From the NCBI GenBank assembly GCA_034509735.1, contig JACGWO010000010.1, positions 8,631,193 through 8,695,192 on the forward strand: 64,000 bases of DNA, read 5' to 3'. Both the position numbers and the translations under genes were made by a program. Positions 1 to 10,508 of the stretch are shown in pieces. The notes beneath the pieces were generated by a model. The model worked only from the letters and a program-made list of their open reading frames with translations, did no database searches and was not told the DNA's origin. Source of the stretch: Sesamum alatum (Eukaryota; Streptophyta; Magnoliopsida; Lamiales; Pedaliaceae). Position 1 is the stretch's first letter; every line of letters begins with the position of its first letter.

Positions 1-30
1 AGTAATCAAATTTGAGGACGAAATGTTTAC

Positions 31-44
31 TAGGAGAGGAGAAT
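31..44 (+). other. Polypurine tract of a Ty3 chromovirus-like element
   Basis: A purine-rich run (TAGGAGAGGAGAAT) lies directly before a TGTAACATCC start. The preceding text reads TTTGAGGACGAAATG, which is typical of the 3' end of plant Tekay/Del-type chromoviruses. It would prime plus-strand DNA synthesis. The coding region would lie left of the window. Confidence 0.6.
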
Positions 45-1939
45 TGTAACATCCATGAAATTTTGTATATAATTGTGGGACCAATTGATAATTATTAAAA
101 AAAATGTAAATTTTATTATCATATATAATTTTGTAGGTTGAAAATTTGAATATATTAAATTTGGAAGGGACTTGATGAGAACTTTATAAACTTTTGAGGG
201 GTGAATTATATAAAGTTCATAAAAAAAAAAAAAGAAGAAGAAAAGAAAGTGAAAATTGGATAGCAAGCCACGTTTGCTACCACTAATCTTGCATAGAGAT
301 ACCAAAGGGCACCTTTTGGCTATTTACCATTATAATAAAAGAGACAACATATTTGCTTCAATTCATTTTGTTGAAGGCACTTGGCACACACTTTTATTTT
401 TGGAACAAAGACTTCAAATTTAAGTCAACAAAAAACAGGTAACAAATTATTAGTTTAAATTATTAATTAATTAGTATATTCATTTTTTTTTTTGAGTTGG
501 AAGCGATGAATTTTATTAATTGAAATAAAGCTATTACAATCTGTCCTGTCAGTATCAATATTGGACAGAGACAAATACAATAATCATATCGACAATATCA
601 CATAAACTAACATCTTGCTATTGCAGCAACAAATAAACCTACTACACAGTAGAACAATATCACAAATAAACCTACTATACAGTAGAAACAATATCATCCC
701 ACGCAGGGGATTCGAACCCATGACCTCTAGGATCTTGGGGCCTCAGCTTCGGCAACTGAGTGGGGCCTCATTGGCTAGTATATTCATATTATTTGCTTAA
801 TTTAGTAGATTTAGTCATTCTTATAATCGATTTGATCAAACTAACCGGGTTTATTAACCAGATACCTAATTATATGTCCTGGTGCTTGATTAATTATTGT
901 AATAGTGATGAATGGATGGAAATAATAGAAAATATTAGAAAATTATGTTTGAGAAATATTAAAAAATTTATTTTGAGAAATAATATTTTATTAAAAAGAA
1001 ATATGAGATTTTTACAATAATTAATTTAGGGATGTTAAACAGAATGGTAGTTATAAAATTATGGGGATGCTTTGAAAAATTACTTCTTATGAGTTAATTG
1101 AAAAACTATAAATATAACTAGAAGTTCTAGAATCCCTAGTTATTTAGAAGAAAAATGAAATGGATGGTTGAAATTTGATATAGAGAAAATATTAAAAGAT
1201 TGTAGAAAATATATGAATATTATTTAATATTTTATTCAAAATTTATAATATTCTCTATATATTAATTATACATATTTATAACATATTGTAGGACGCAAAA
1301 ATAAAGTAGAGGGGGTTTAAGCAGCTCCTCCTATTAAATGTAATCATTTTGAGATTAAGGTAAGTGTAGTTATTTGCATTTATATATATATATGGGGATA
1401 TATATTCTTGTGTTGTATACGTAATCGTGAATTGTTGGCACTTTATCTGGATTACCTTGTTATTATGTGAAGTTGTCATTATATGATTATATGTGGTTAT
1501 GATGTAAGAAAGATGAATGAATGCTCGTGCGTTGTCATGCTATTTATATTATGGATTGAAATTGAATGATGCTATTAATGATGGAGATATTGTGAATTGA
1601 GATGAAAAGATGGCTTACCTGACCTGGGGCATATTCAATGGTTTAAGACGATGTGATTGATGACGAGTTGTGTGTTGTCATGACAATGTGATCCATGATG
1701 TGACATGTGATATGAGAAAAATGAATATACAGCTAGGTACCATAGCGCAATGGGTACTGGGCTATTTCGGGTGGTGGGCAATATCCTGTGTTGATGGCTA
1801 CACATTGGGGTGGTATAGGGGTCCCATGTTCGGTGTGATGTCCTATGCGGATATTGCTACACACTTGGCCAGTGTTGGGATATCACATGCGATAGGTACC
1901 CCATGCCTGCGATTATATGATATTGATTGAGGTGTTATA
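45..1939 (+). repeat. 3' LTR of a Tekay-like Ty3 chromovirus, interrupted by a SINE
   Basis: The LTR begins TGTAACATCC right after the polypurine tract. A GGTGTTATA at 1931-1939 looks like the usual GGTGTTACA end with one C-to-T change, so the right edge is approximate. A potential splice donor (AAGGTAAGTG) near 1358-1367 is also common in this LTR type. The SINE plus its extra target copy adds about 304 bp. The segment is AT-rich with no coding frame. The family call is from end motifs only; the 5' LTR and coding domains lie outside the window. Confidence 0.5.
484..775 (-). mobile_element. tRNA-derived SINE with perfect target-site duplication
   Basis: Read on the minus strand, the element starts with a tRNA-like head. 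An A-box-like stretch (CACTCAGTTGCCGAAGCTG) is followed by a perfect B box (GGTTCGAATCC), the two internal RNA polymerase III promoter elements. An unrelated body contains a ~33-bp sequence in two tandem copies (GATATTGT...GTTTATTTGT). The element ends in an A-run of about 11. It is flanked by identical 12-bp copies of TAGTATATTCAT at 472-483 and 776-787, the signature of LINE-assisted retroposition. Length is about 292 bp. It encodes nothing. The host is the 3' LTR around it, so it is younger than that LTR. Confidence 0.82.
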
Positions 1940-3400
1940 TATGATACCCGTGAGCCCACAAGAGTTTTGTCAAACATGATTTTTTCTGAAACGAAATAAT
2001 TGGGATCAGTCGCACAGAAATACAGAGAAATAAATCAGAAAAGCTCCAAGAATAAAAATAAAGAGTACCTAGGGGCTCCTCTAGAGGGACCTCCTTGGAA
2101 CTCAGCCCAAACCAAAAGAGAAGTCTCTCTCGTCTACCAGATCTCGAATGTCAAAAGGATCACTATCAAGCCCTCCAAAAGGGAGAAGAAGGCATCCGAT
2201 TTTCCCTTCATTGAGAAGGAGCAAGCAGGAGGAAGCTCATTGACCCACTCATAGGGGAGGACTAGGGGGTGGGAGGACGAACGAAGAAGAAGGTCACCCT
2301 CCAGTTTTTGGGGGCGGGTAGAAAACAAACCCCTCGCCGGGGTAAGAAGTAAAAAACCCCGTGCTCAGACCTTTTCAGTTAAAAGCGAAAGAAAAAACTT
2401 TTTCTAGTAACAGGCATGTTATTATACATCAGAAACATGGGAAACTAGCAAGAAGACGAAAGGAGTTGGGCGACAAACTAATTCAAGGGAATCCTAAATA
2501 ACCTAGACACGTCTTGTTAAAATGCACAAACACCCCAGCGGAGGGGATCTCGGCAAATTGTTCGGAAAAGGTACATAAATAACGAAGCCAGGAGGAATTC
2601 GTATTCCTCCCGCAACCTAGAGACGTCAGCAGACCTAAAGAAGGAGGCCCTCTCCACCAGGGCAGGGCTGCCCCTATCTCCTCCTCTTCCTCCTCTGCAG
2701 GTTCGTCCCTCTCCCTGGTAGGAGAAGATCCCTCCTCCCCATTTTCCTTAGATAGACTTTCTCCCTCAACTCCCTCTGGTAAACCCTCCTCCTCCTCTTC
2801 CTCTCCCTCAACTCACTCTAGTAAACCTTCTTCCTCCTTTTCCTCATCGATTAATCATTGGAAAGCCCGAGAAAGATTTCTTAACCTTTCACCTCCGACC
2901 ATCTCAAAAGGACGACGAGCGAGGGACCGCGCCCATGGAGGAGGCCTTCGAGGGATCATCGCCCACAACCCTCTCGCCGATATAGTGAATAGATTAATCT
3001 AAAGTAGTAGAATAAGACATTGGTAGAAAAACTCAATATGAAGTGCAAAGAAAAATGAAGGTAGATGTAGGAAGGTGGTAGAAGATGAACGAAGAGTGTT
3101 AATCTCCAGTTCCTCAGAAGACGTGGAAAGGGGAAGAATGGAGTGGGGAGGGGGTAATAGTGTGGTTGAGGAAGAAAGAAGAAGGAAAGTTGCAGTTACC
3201 TCAAGAGCGCGCTCGTAACCATCCCTCATTGGGTGGTTACCGAACAGTGGGATGTAACGAATGAGGGCGGTTATCAATAACCGCCCACCACACGTCAAGC
3301 GAGTGGGCTTCATGCACCAACTCCCCGAGAAAGCCTATCCCCTAGCCTATCGTAATGGCAACCCTAGCCATCATGGCAAAAGTGACACTGGGCTCCCGTA
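1940..3400. other. Unclassified retroelement-like sequence
   Basis: No intact gene is visible. The GC content is higher than the surroundings. The 2640-2840 stretch is strongly pyrimidine-rich and holds a ~41-bp unit (beginning TCCCTCAACTC) in two tandem copies. Translated on the minus strand this gives a Glu/Gly-rich acidic repeat; on the plus strand it is Ser/Pro-rich. Frames are short and broken. Together with the LTR-like sequence to the right, this may be retrotransposon debris on either strand, but no family motif is certain. Confidence 0.3.
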
Positions 3401-3837
3401 GCCCGAGAAGGTTGTTTCACTTACCGTAGCGATGAAGGAGAACTTTCCCTGCAAGACTCTAGGGGGGTCGTAACTGACCGTCCAAGAGTCCTGAGCCTTC
3501 AAGAGTCCTTCTTGCTAGTTAATTCGTCCATATAAATACCATCCTTCTTGGTTGGATTAGTAACATTTTGTCCACACTTAAAAGCTCTTCAATTATTCTG
3601 TCAAATGGCACTAAGCATGCTTTATGATCGTTTTACACGAATTCTTATTATTCTTTTCTTCCATTCAAGTTTAATCTCTCAAAATTGTTTACTGACTTGG
3701 GCGTTGGAGTGCTAACGTTGTTTTTGGAGGTCCCTTTTTTCAACTTATAGAAACTGAAGCCCCGTCTACTCAAGTCCAAGAAATTATCTGGATCGAGCTC
3801 TTTCAGCTCACATCACATTTGTTAGCCGTAGTTCACC
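3400..3837 (+). repeat. LTR-like fragment with TATA box
   Basis: A good TATA box (TATAAATACC, 3531-3540) is followed by pyrimidine-rich sequence. Near 3692 comes a stretch reading GACTTGGGCGTTGGAGTGC, a phrase frequent in the R/U5 part of plant Ty3 Tat/Ogre LTRs. The right end is cut by the repeat block starting near 3838. LTR boundaries and primer site are not recognisable, so the class is tentative. Confidence 0.35.
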
Positions 3838-4034
3838 TTGAAAGTTACAGGACAAAAATGCTCACAGAAATAGACCAATTGGAACAAAAGCCTTAATTTT
3901 AAAATATCATGTGAGAGGCACATGCATTTTTTCAACGAAAAGGGTGCACTCTGGAGTAAAAAGGAGTAAAATTATAGAAATTAAAAAGATATAAGACCAA
4001 ATTGTTACTTTAGAAAGTTAAAGGACGAAAACAC
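3838..4034. repeat. Duplicated repeat block, copy A, left part
   Basis: This segment matches 29.66-29.86 kb (copy B) closely, including the phrase ATGAGAGGCACATGCATTTT or its variants. It continues at 10509 after the retrotransposon inserted at 4035. The last five bases, AACAC (4030-4034), are the left target-site duplication of that insertion. No coding capacity. Confidence 0.65.
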
Positions 4035-5338
4035 GAATGAGTGTCCAAATGACCATGATTTTAGTAGTGTTTTAACCATATTTTGATATTGAATAACTCC
4101 TAAATGATGTGAAATTTGGTATTTGTAGCTAAAAAGGTGTTTATGGAGTAAGAATTGAAGAAATAAAGCCAAACAAGTGAAAAACGCATACAAAATTCTT
4201 GAGAATAAAATACCATGACAGACTTGCATTTTTCACTAGAAGTGCCCACGTCTAGTGCAGCGGACAAGTAAGCGAAATGTGGAGAAGATTGACGAATTTT
4301 CTTGAGAAGACTTGATTCATACAAGGATTATAATGACTTTGGAAAGTTGGGATCTTCATTTCTTAAGGAGTCTCAATAGGATTAAGAGTTTTATTTAAAT
4401 AAGGACTTAGAGTTATACTAGGAATATACCTTTTTGGTACTCAGGTTTATTAGGAAATTAATTAATATAAATAGGTGATGTAATTGAAGACATCGATCTC
4501 ATATATTATTCTCTGCGTTTTATTTTATGGATTTCTCTCTTTCTTTTATATGTTCTTTTATTAGCATGTTAGGCTAGTTCCTTTAATTTTCGGTTGAAAT
4601 TACAGTGAATGCTTGATTCACGCATGTCGTGAGACCTAATTCGTTCTTTATATTGTCATTCATGTGGATATTTTTATTTTTTTCTGTGCTTTCATTAGGA
4701 ATAATCTGATTTATGAATAACAAGGTCAATGGTTCATTGTCAAGAATATTCGCCTAGCTAATTAGACTTGCAAATCCGTAATTGTTTGTTAGTCTAATAC
4801 TTAGTTGCAACGCACCATAATTCATCATGTCGTAGTGGTCGATTATGTTGTGGGGAATGCACAATCTCGCCTAAATAAATCCTCGTAGGAATTTGTTGGT
4901 TAGAACTACGCCTTTCTAATTGTTAATGTTATTGCTAATTAAATTTTGAGGGCGTTCCCAGGTTTGTCTATGGATTAGAGAATTAGCCAACGGACGTTCC
5001 TTGGTTAATGACGCGGTAAGAAAAGGTGAGGTCGTTAGGTCGTACCAATGGCCATAACTACTTTATCTATTTTGTACGATTGTCATCTTTGCATCTATGA
5101 TCAATCACGGAATCGAGCATGAATCTGTCTTCAACTGAAAATCTCTTCTCATATTTTATTCACTCTTAGAATTTATCTCGTAGTTAACTAGTATCTTTCA
5201 ACCAAAAATAACCCCCCTCATTTATTTTGCTTTTACTTGAAGGAATTAATTTAGAACTAGTCCTGTGGATTCGACCCTACTCACTACTTTTACAAGATAT
5301 TGTGTAGGAATTATTTATGGTGGATTTGACACCCATCA
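4035..5338 (+). repeat. 5' LTR of the gag-protease element
   Basis: It aligns with 9220-10503 along its whole length. The start is degraded (GAATGAGTGTCC against TGATGGGTGTCC in the 3' copy). The end is GACACCCATCA, the inverted complement of the intact 3' LTR start, as expected for LTR termini. A TATA box TATAAATAGG sits at 4466-4475. Over the first ~130 bases about ten positions differ from the 3' LTR, so the insertion is old. Confidence 0.85.
4466..4475 (+). promoter_or_regulatory. TATA box of the 5' LTR
   Basis: TATAAATAGG, conserved at the same place in the 3' LTR (9649-9658). It would set the element's RNA start about 30 bp downstream, at the U3/R border. Confidence 0.6.
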
Positions 5339-5343
5339 AATTT

Positions 5344-5361
5344 TGGCACCGTTGCCGGGGA
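5344..5361 (+). other. Primer-binding site, tRNA-Asp type
   Basis: TGGCACCGTTGCCGGGGA starts five bases after the LTR end. It differs by one base from TGGCGCCGTTGCCGGGGA, the complement of the 3' end of plant tRNA-Asp, the usual primer of Athila/Tat elements. Confidence 0.85.
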
Positions 5362-5402
5362 TTGGTTCTTTTAAATTTGTTTATTCCTACTTACTTGAAA
5401 TC

Positions 5403-6718
5403 ATGGCTCTAATTCCAGAAAGATCGATCAAAGAGATGACTTATCCCGACCTCAACTAACAACCTCTTTGCATCGACTACCCAGCTTTAGAGGCAGATTT
5501 TGAACTTAAATCCAGACTCAATCATTTACTCCCTTCTTTTCGTGGTCTTGTAGGTGAAGATCCACACAAACACCTCAAAGAATTTCACGTTGTGTGCTCT
5601 GGCATGTGACCTCAAGGTGTCACCGAAAAGCAAGTCAAACTTCGTGCTTTTCCATTCTCCTTGGCCGACAGCGCAAAGGATTGGCTTTACTGCCTGCCAT
5701 CGGGATCCATCCTTACTTAGAATGACCTCAAGAAACAATTCCTTGAAAAATACTTTCCCGCCTCTTGAGTCACGACAATCCGAAAAGAAATTAGCGGAAT
5801 ACGTCAAATTTCTAGAGAGAGTCTCTCTGAATATTGGGGAAGGTTTAACCATTTAGTGGAGATTTTTCCACATCACCAAATCCCACAATATTTATTGATC
5901 CAATACTTTTATGAGAGATTAACAGGCTCGGATAGGAGCTTGGTTGATGCAGCAAGTGGAGGTGCTCTATTTGACAAAACGCCCACTGAAGCACACAATC
6001 TACTTACCACCATGGCATCCAACACCCAACAATTTGGCGTTCGATATGATCATCAATCAAAACGGGTTAGCGAGGCACATATGGCCTCTGTTGAAAATCG
6101 TTTGGATAAATTGACCTCACTTTTTGAAGGATTTATTGCAAGACATTCTCAACACGTAAAAGCTTGTGGCATGTGCAACACCCCCAGACACCCTACCAAC
6201 GCATGCCCCACACTCCAAGAAGGACCCACCAAACACGCCGATGCCATAGGTGGAGTTTTTGAGCAGCAATAGAGGAAATATGAACCGTATTCCTACAAGT
6301 ACAATCCGGGGTGGCGAGATCATCCGAATCTTAGCTATGGCACCCAACCTCAGAATTTTCAGAAATTTCGTATAGACCACCGGGACCACCACCTCCCCTT
6401 TCTAATTCTGAACTAGTTATATCTGTCGAGGAAATGATGAAAACACTCGTCACTACCACCCAACAATTTTATCAAGAGACTCGAGCAAGCATCCAAAATT
6501 TGGAGTCCCAAGTGAGTCAATTGGCATCATCCGTCAGTCGATTGAAGTCCCAAGGTAAGTTTCCCTCTCAAACCATTGTTAATTCTAAACAAAATGTTAG
6601 TGCTATTGTCTTGTGCAGCGGAAAAGAGTTGCAACCCATCAAGGACGAAAATAGCACTAAGCATGGGCACGCAGAACAGGGTAAAATAGAGCAGAATTCT
6701 AAAATGGCCCAAAAGTAA
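5403..6718 (+). pseudogene. Athila-like gag pseudogene
   Basis: Gag forms the virus-like particle. Translation from the ATG at 5403 runs in a single frame to 6272, interrupted only by stop codons at 5457, 5607, 5718, 5766 and 6270. The 5460-5990 part resembles the Retrotrans_gag core (capsid), for example KQFLEKYFP and ESLSEYWGRFNHL. At about 6166-6207 lies CGMCNTPRHPTNAC, a perfect CX2CX4HX4C zinc knuckle that would bind RNA. A frameshift near 6380 moves the C-terminal coiled-coil-like part (QETRASIQNLESQVSQLASS, about 6470-6530) into another frame, open to 6718. Several stops fit single transitions at CGA, CAA or TGG codons. Confidence 0.78.
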
Positions 6719-7382
6719 GCCGATGAGCCCAACCTAACTGACGAGGAGTATCCCAAGGTATGGGTGACTAAACCTCCTTTCACAAAAAGATTTGCCAAGT
6801 CCAAGAAAGAAGAAGAGGATAAAGAAATCCTTGAAACCTTTCGCAAAGTAGAGGTAAACATTTCCTTGTTCGACCCAATCAAATGAATACCTCGCTATAC
6901 AAAGTTTCTCAAGGAATTGTGCACCAACAAATGCAAACTGAAAGGTAATGAGAGGGTAAGTATGGGAGAAAATGTATCATCTATTCTTCAAACAAAACTA
7001 CCTCCTAAATGCAAAGATCCGGGTACGTTTTCTATCCCTTGCAAAATTAGTAAGATTGGAAGAAAAGGCCATGTGAGATTTGGGTGCTTCCATCAATGTT
7101 TTGTCTCTTGCTATCTAGGAATCCTTGCACGTTGGTCATTTGAAAGAAACCGGAGTGGTTATTCAACTTGCGGATCGTTCGATTGTGTACCCCTTAGAAG
7201 TATTACAGGATGTTCCTGTGCAAGTCAATGAATTGGTTTTTCTTGCTGATTTTTATGTGCTTGATATATCGGAGGATAACTCCCCTAATTCCACATCCAT
7301 CTTGTTGGGAAGACCATTTCTTAAAACCTTTAAAAATAAAATTGATGTAGATGCCGGAATTCTCTCTATGGAGTCAGTCTGA
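6719..7382 (+). pseudogene. Retropepsin-like protease pseudogene of the Athila-like element
   Basis: The region continues from gag through a hydrophilic linker to the aspartic protease. The active-site motif DLGAS (7077-7091) is present, followed by the typical Athila continuation IQLADRS, FYVLD and LLGRPFLKT up to a TGA at 7380-7382. A TAG codon lies between the DLGAS motif and the longest open part, and the upstream linker is in another frame. The protease would cut the Gag polyprotein. Reverse transcriptase would normally follow and is absent. Homology is by motif recognition. Confidence 0.72.
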
Positions 7383-9180
7383 AAACACACACCAACACAC
7401 ACTCCAGCATTTTTCCTTTTGTTTTCTCTTTCTTTTTCTTACTACGATAAATATATATGTATATACATAGATATACTTATATATTATTATTACCTCTTCC
7501 CCCCAAAAAAAATTCCAAACAATATAAAAACCCAATTCAAAGTCAAAATACCTAACCTCTCTTCTCACCCCCTCTTTGTGTCTTTTTGTGCAGCAATCTA
7601 TCACCACCGGTGAGCCACCTCCACCGCTCACGATCGGTCGTCACACTGTCGGCACTGAAGCCTCACGTCGTCCTTCATCCACCGTCAATCGTCGTTGTTC
7701 GCCTCGCACTCAGGGAAGTTGCTTTTCCCTTTCTTCCTTATATTTTGTCCTCGATGTTGGTTTTAATTCTCTCTACTTCCCACATTGAGGACTAGGTGTG
7801 TTTTAAGTGTGGGGATGGGACTTGCTATTGGGATATTATAAGTTGAGGTGTTGCGAATGAATTGCTTGAAATTTTTTGAAAATTCTTTGAAAAAAAAAAT
7901 CCTCCTTCATGATTGTTGATATAGTGTATTCAAGCATTGATTCATTCATATATGATGATATTCTGTGGCTCATGCTTTGGACAACTTATGGTTAAAAACT
8001 TGTTTTTGCTTCTATGATGTGATTCAAAAGCCCATACATGTGAATTTAGTGGATATTACCTACCTTGAGAGGATTTTGAGCCCATACACTTGTGCAAAAT
8101 TATTTCTTCTTGCTCTCGAGAGATATGCTTCTATGATTTTGTCTTCCTAGAACTTGCTTTGAACCTACTCGCGATCACATCAATGTGTATGTACTTGAAA
8201 ATGATAAACGCAATAGGAAAAAAATCACTTTTGGCCTAAAAAGACTACCCATATGCATTTTTTCCCTTAGTAAACCCACTTGAGCTTGTAAGCCTTGTTT
8301 TCTTGTCATGAACCTTAATATATTAACCAAAATTCATCGTTCTTTTGTCTCCTTTATTTGGCCCTTCCAAGGACTAGTAGAGTATCAAGAAAAAGGATGT
8401 GCTCTAAGTGAGGGGTTTGATCATAAGTGTGGGAAAATTTCATCTACTATGGTTCTATTTCAGGCTAAAGAAGCATGGGAACCAATATGCCATATTGTTG
8501 TTTTGCTTTACACCTTGTTGGTGAAAAAAAGGAAAAAGGAAAAGAGAGCACAAAAAAAAAAAAAGGAAGTCGCAAAAGAAAAAAAATGGGAGGAAACAAC
8601 AAAAGAGGAAAAATTCCTGCACAAAAACAAAAAAAAAAAAAAAAAGAAACAAAGAAAATCTCCCCATAAAGCAAGGAATAATTCAAGACATTGGGTTATG
8701 GAATTGGGACATCGGATGAATTGAGAAAAACAAATCTTGATTGTTACATCACTTTCTTGATACTCTATTTCAAGTCTTCTTGGAATTCACCTCACTATCC
8801 AAAAATTTTCCTACCACAAAACCAAAGCCCAGTTACAACTAAAAATCGAAGACCTTTTGATTCAAGTGCGTACATATTTATAAGTGGTGGAGATGTGGTG
8901 CATAAGCAAGCCTATGGCGAAGCATTTTCATAGAAAGTATTGAGCGAAACACATAGCCATACACATTCGAGAGTTGGGAAGGCATTAAGAGAATAGTCCA
9001 CTAAATCTCCCCGTTAACTTTTGATGACAGTCATTGTGTGAAAACTTGTTTGAAGCCTGTTAGGTTGTTTCTATCATGAAGTACGTGATTCTTTGAACAT
9101 TCAACTAGATCTTTGCTTACACACCTTTCCTTTTGTTATCATGAAGTCGAAAAGGAACCCATGAGTGCTTAATCTTGATT
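7383..9180 (+). other. Non-coding 3' internal region of the element
   Basis: No pol motifs in any frame. The region is largely AT-rich with two repeats of the phrase AAGTGTGGGGAT (near 7805 and before the 3' LTR), common in the 3' non-coding part of plant Ty3 elements. At 8520-8670 there is a ~150-bp, nearly pure A/G tract. It produces long lysine-rich and phenylalanine-rich open frames on both strands, which are composition artefacts. Confidence 0.6.
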
Positions 9181-9198
9181 TTGCTCGAGGACGAGCAA
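9181..9198 (+). other. Perfect hairpin just before the polypurine tract
   Basis: TTGCTCGAGGACGAGCAA forms a 7-bp perfect stem (TTGCTCG/CGAGCAA) with a 4-base AGGA loop, ending six bases before the polypurine tract. Confidence 0.6.
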
Positions 9199-9203
9199 AG
9201 CCT

Positions 9204-9219
9204 AAAGTGTGGGGATATT
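9204..9219 (+). other. Polypurine tract of the Athila-like element
   Basis: AAAGTGTGGGGATATT directly precedes the 3' LTR start TGATGGGTGTC and would prime plus-strand DNA synthesis. Confidence 0.65.
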
Positions 9220-10503
9220 TGATGGGTGTCCAAATGACCATGATTTTAGTAGTGTTTTAACCATCTTTTGATATTGAATAACTCCTAAATCATGTGAAAT
9301 TTGGTGTTTGCAGCTAAGAAGGTGTTTCTGGTAAGGATTGAAGAAATGAAGCCAAACAAGTGAAAAATGCATACAAAATTCTAGAGAAGAAAATACCATG
9401 ATAGACTTGCATTTTTCACTAGACGTGCTCACGTCTAGTGCAGCGGACAAGTCAGCGAAATATGGAGAAGTGGGACGAATTTTCTGGAGAAGAGTTGATC
9501 CATACAAAGATTATAATGACTTTGGAAAGTTGGAATGTTCCTTTCTTGAGGAGTCTTAAGAGGATTAAGAGTTTTATTTGAATAAGGACTTAGAGTTATA
9601 CTAGTAATATACATTTTTGGTTACTAGGTTTATTAGGAAACTAATTAGTATAAATAGGTGATGCAATTGAAGACATCAATCTCATCTATTATTCTCTGCA
9701 TTTTATTTTATGAAGTTCTCTCTTTCTTTTATATGTTCTTTCACTAGCATGTTAGGCTAGTTCCTTTAATTTTCGATTGAAATTATGGTGATTGCTTAAT
9801 TCACGCATTTTGTGAGATCTAATTTGTGCTTTATATTGTCATTCATGTGGACATCTATGTTGTTTTCTTTGCTTTCATCACTAATAATCTTATTTATGAA
9901 TGAGAAGGCCAATTGTTCATTGTCAAGAATATTCGCCTAGCTAATTAAACTTGCAAATACGTAATTGTTTGTTAGTTTGATACATAGTGGCAACACAGCA
10001 TAATTCATTATGTTGTGGAGAATCCACAATCTAGCATAAATGAATCCTCGTCGGAATTTATTGATTAGAACTAGGCCTTTCTAATTTTTAATGTTGTTGA
10101 TAAATTAAATCTTGAGGGAGTTCCCAAGGTTGTCTATTGAATAGAGAATTAGCCAATGGACATTCCTTGGCTAACGACACGGTAAGAAAATGTGAGGCCA
10201 TTAGGTCGCACCGATGGCCATAACTAGTTTATCTATTTTGTACGATTGTCATCTTTGCACCTATGGTCAACCGCGGGATGGAGCATGAACCTGTCTTCAA
10301 CTGGAAATCTCTTCTCATATTTTATTCACTCTTAGAATTTATCTCGTAGTTAATTAGTATCTTTCAACCAAAAACACCCCCCTCATTTATTTTGCTTTTA
10401 CTTGAATGAATTAATTTAGAACCAATCTCTGTAGATTCGACCTTACTCACTACTTCTACAAGTTATTGTGTAGGAATTTTTTTGGTGGATTCGACACTCA
10501 TCA
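9220..10503 (+). repeat. 3' LTR of the gag-protease element
   Basis: It starts TGATGGGTGTC (9220-9230) and ends GACACTCATCA (10493-10503), giving 11-bp terminal inverted repeats with one mismatch. TATA box TATAAATAGG at 9649-9658. It is directly followed by AACAC (10504-10508), matching the bases before the 5' LTR. Confidence 0.87.
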
Positions 10504-10508
10504 AACAC

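Larger units (their letters stand above)
4035..10503 (+). mobile_element. Athila-like Ty3 retrotransposon carrying only gag and protease
   Basis: This is a structurally complete element: 5' LTR 4035-5338, tRNA-Asp-type primer site, gag and protease remnants, polypurine tract, and 3' LTR 9220-10503, with AACAC target duplications at 4030-4034 and 10504-10508. The internal part is only 3.9 kb. No reverse transcriptase, RNase H or integrase motif is visible between the protease end (7382) and the polypurine tract, where a full plant Ty3 element needs about 3 kb of pol. It therefore resembles the non-autonomous TR-GAG class of plant elements. The gag and protease frames carry several stops, so this copy is dead. 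Confidence 0.8.

Noticed and set aside
700..775. Stand-alone tRNA gene
   Set aside because: B box is perfect but the cloverleaf is not complete and a SINE body, A tail and target duplications follow.
2999..3313. 104-codon minus-strand frame
   Set aside because: Ser/Leu/Pro-rich, no recognisable domain, in retroelement-like sequence; not supported as a gene.
7419..7795. Several overlapping short frames after the protease
   Set aside because: No reverse transcriptase or other pol motif; low complexity.
8308..8724. Lysine-rich and phenylalanine-rich open frames on both strands
   Set aside because: Produced by the A/G-rich tract inside the retrotransposon; no domain.
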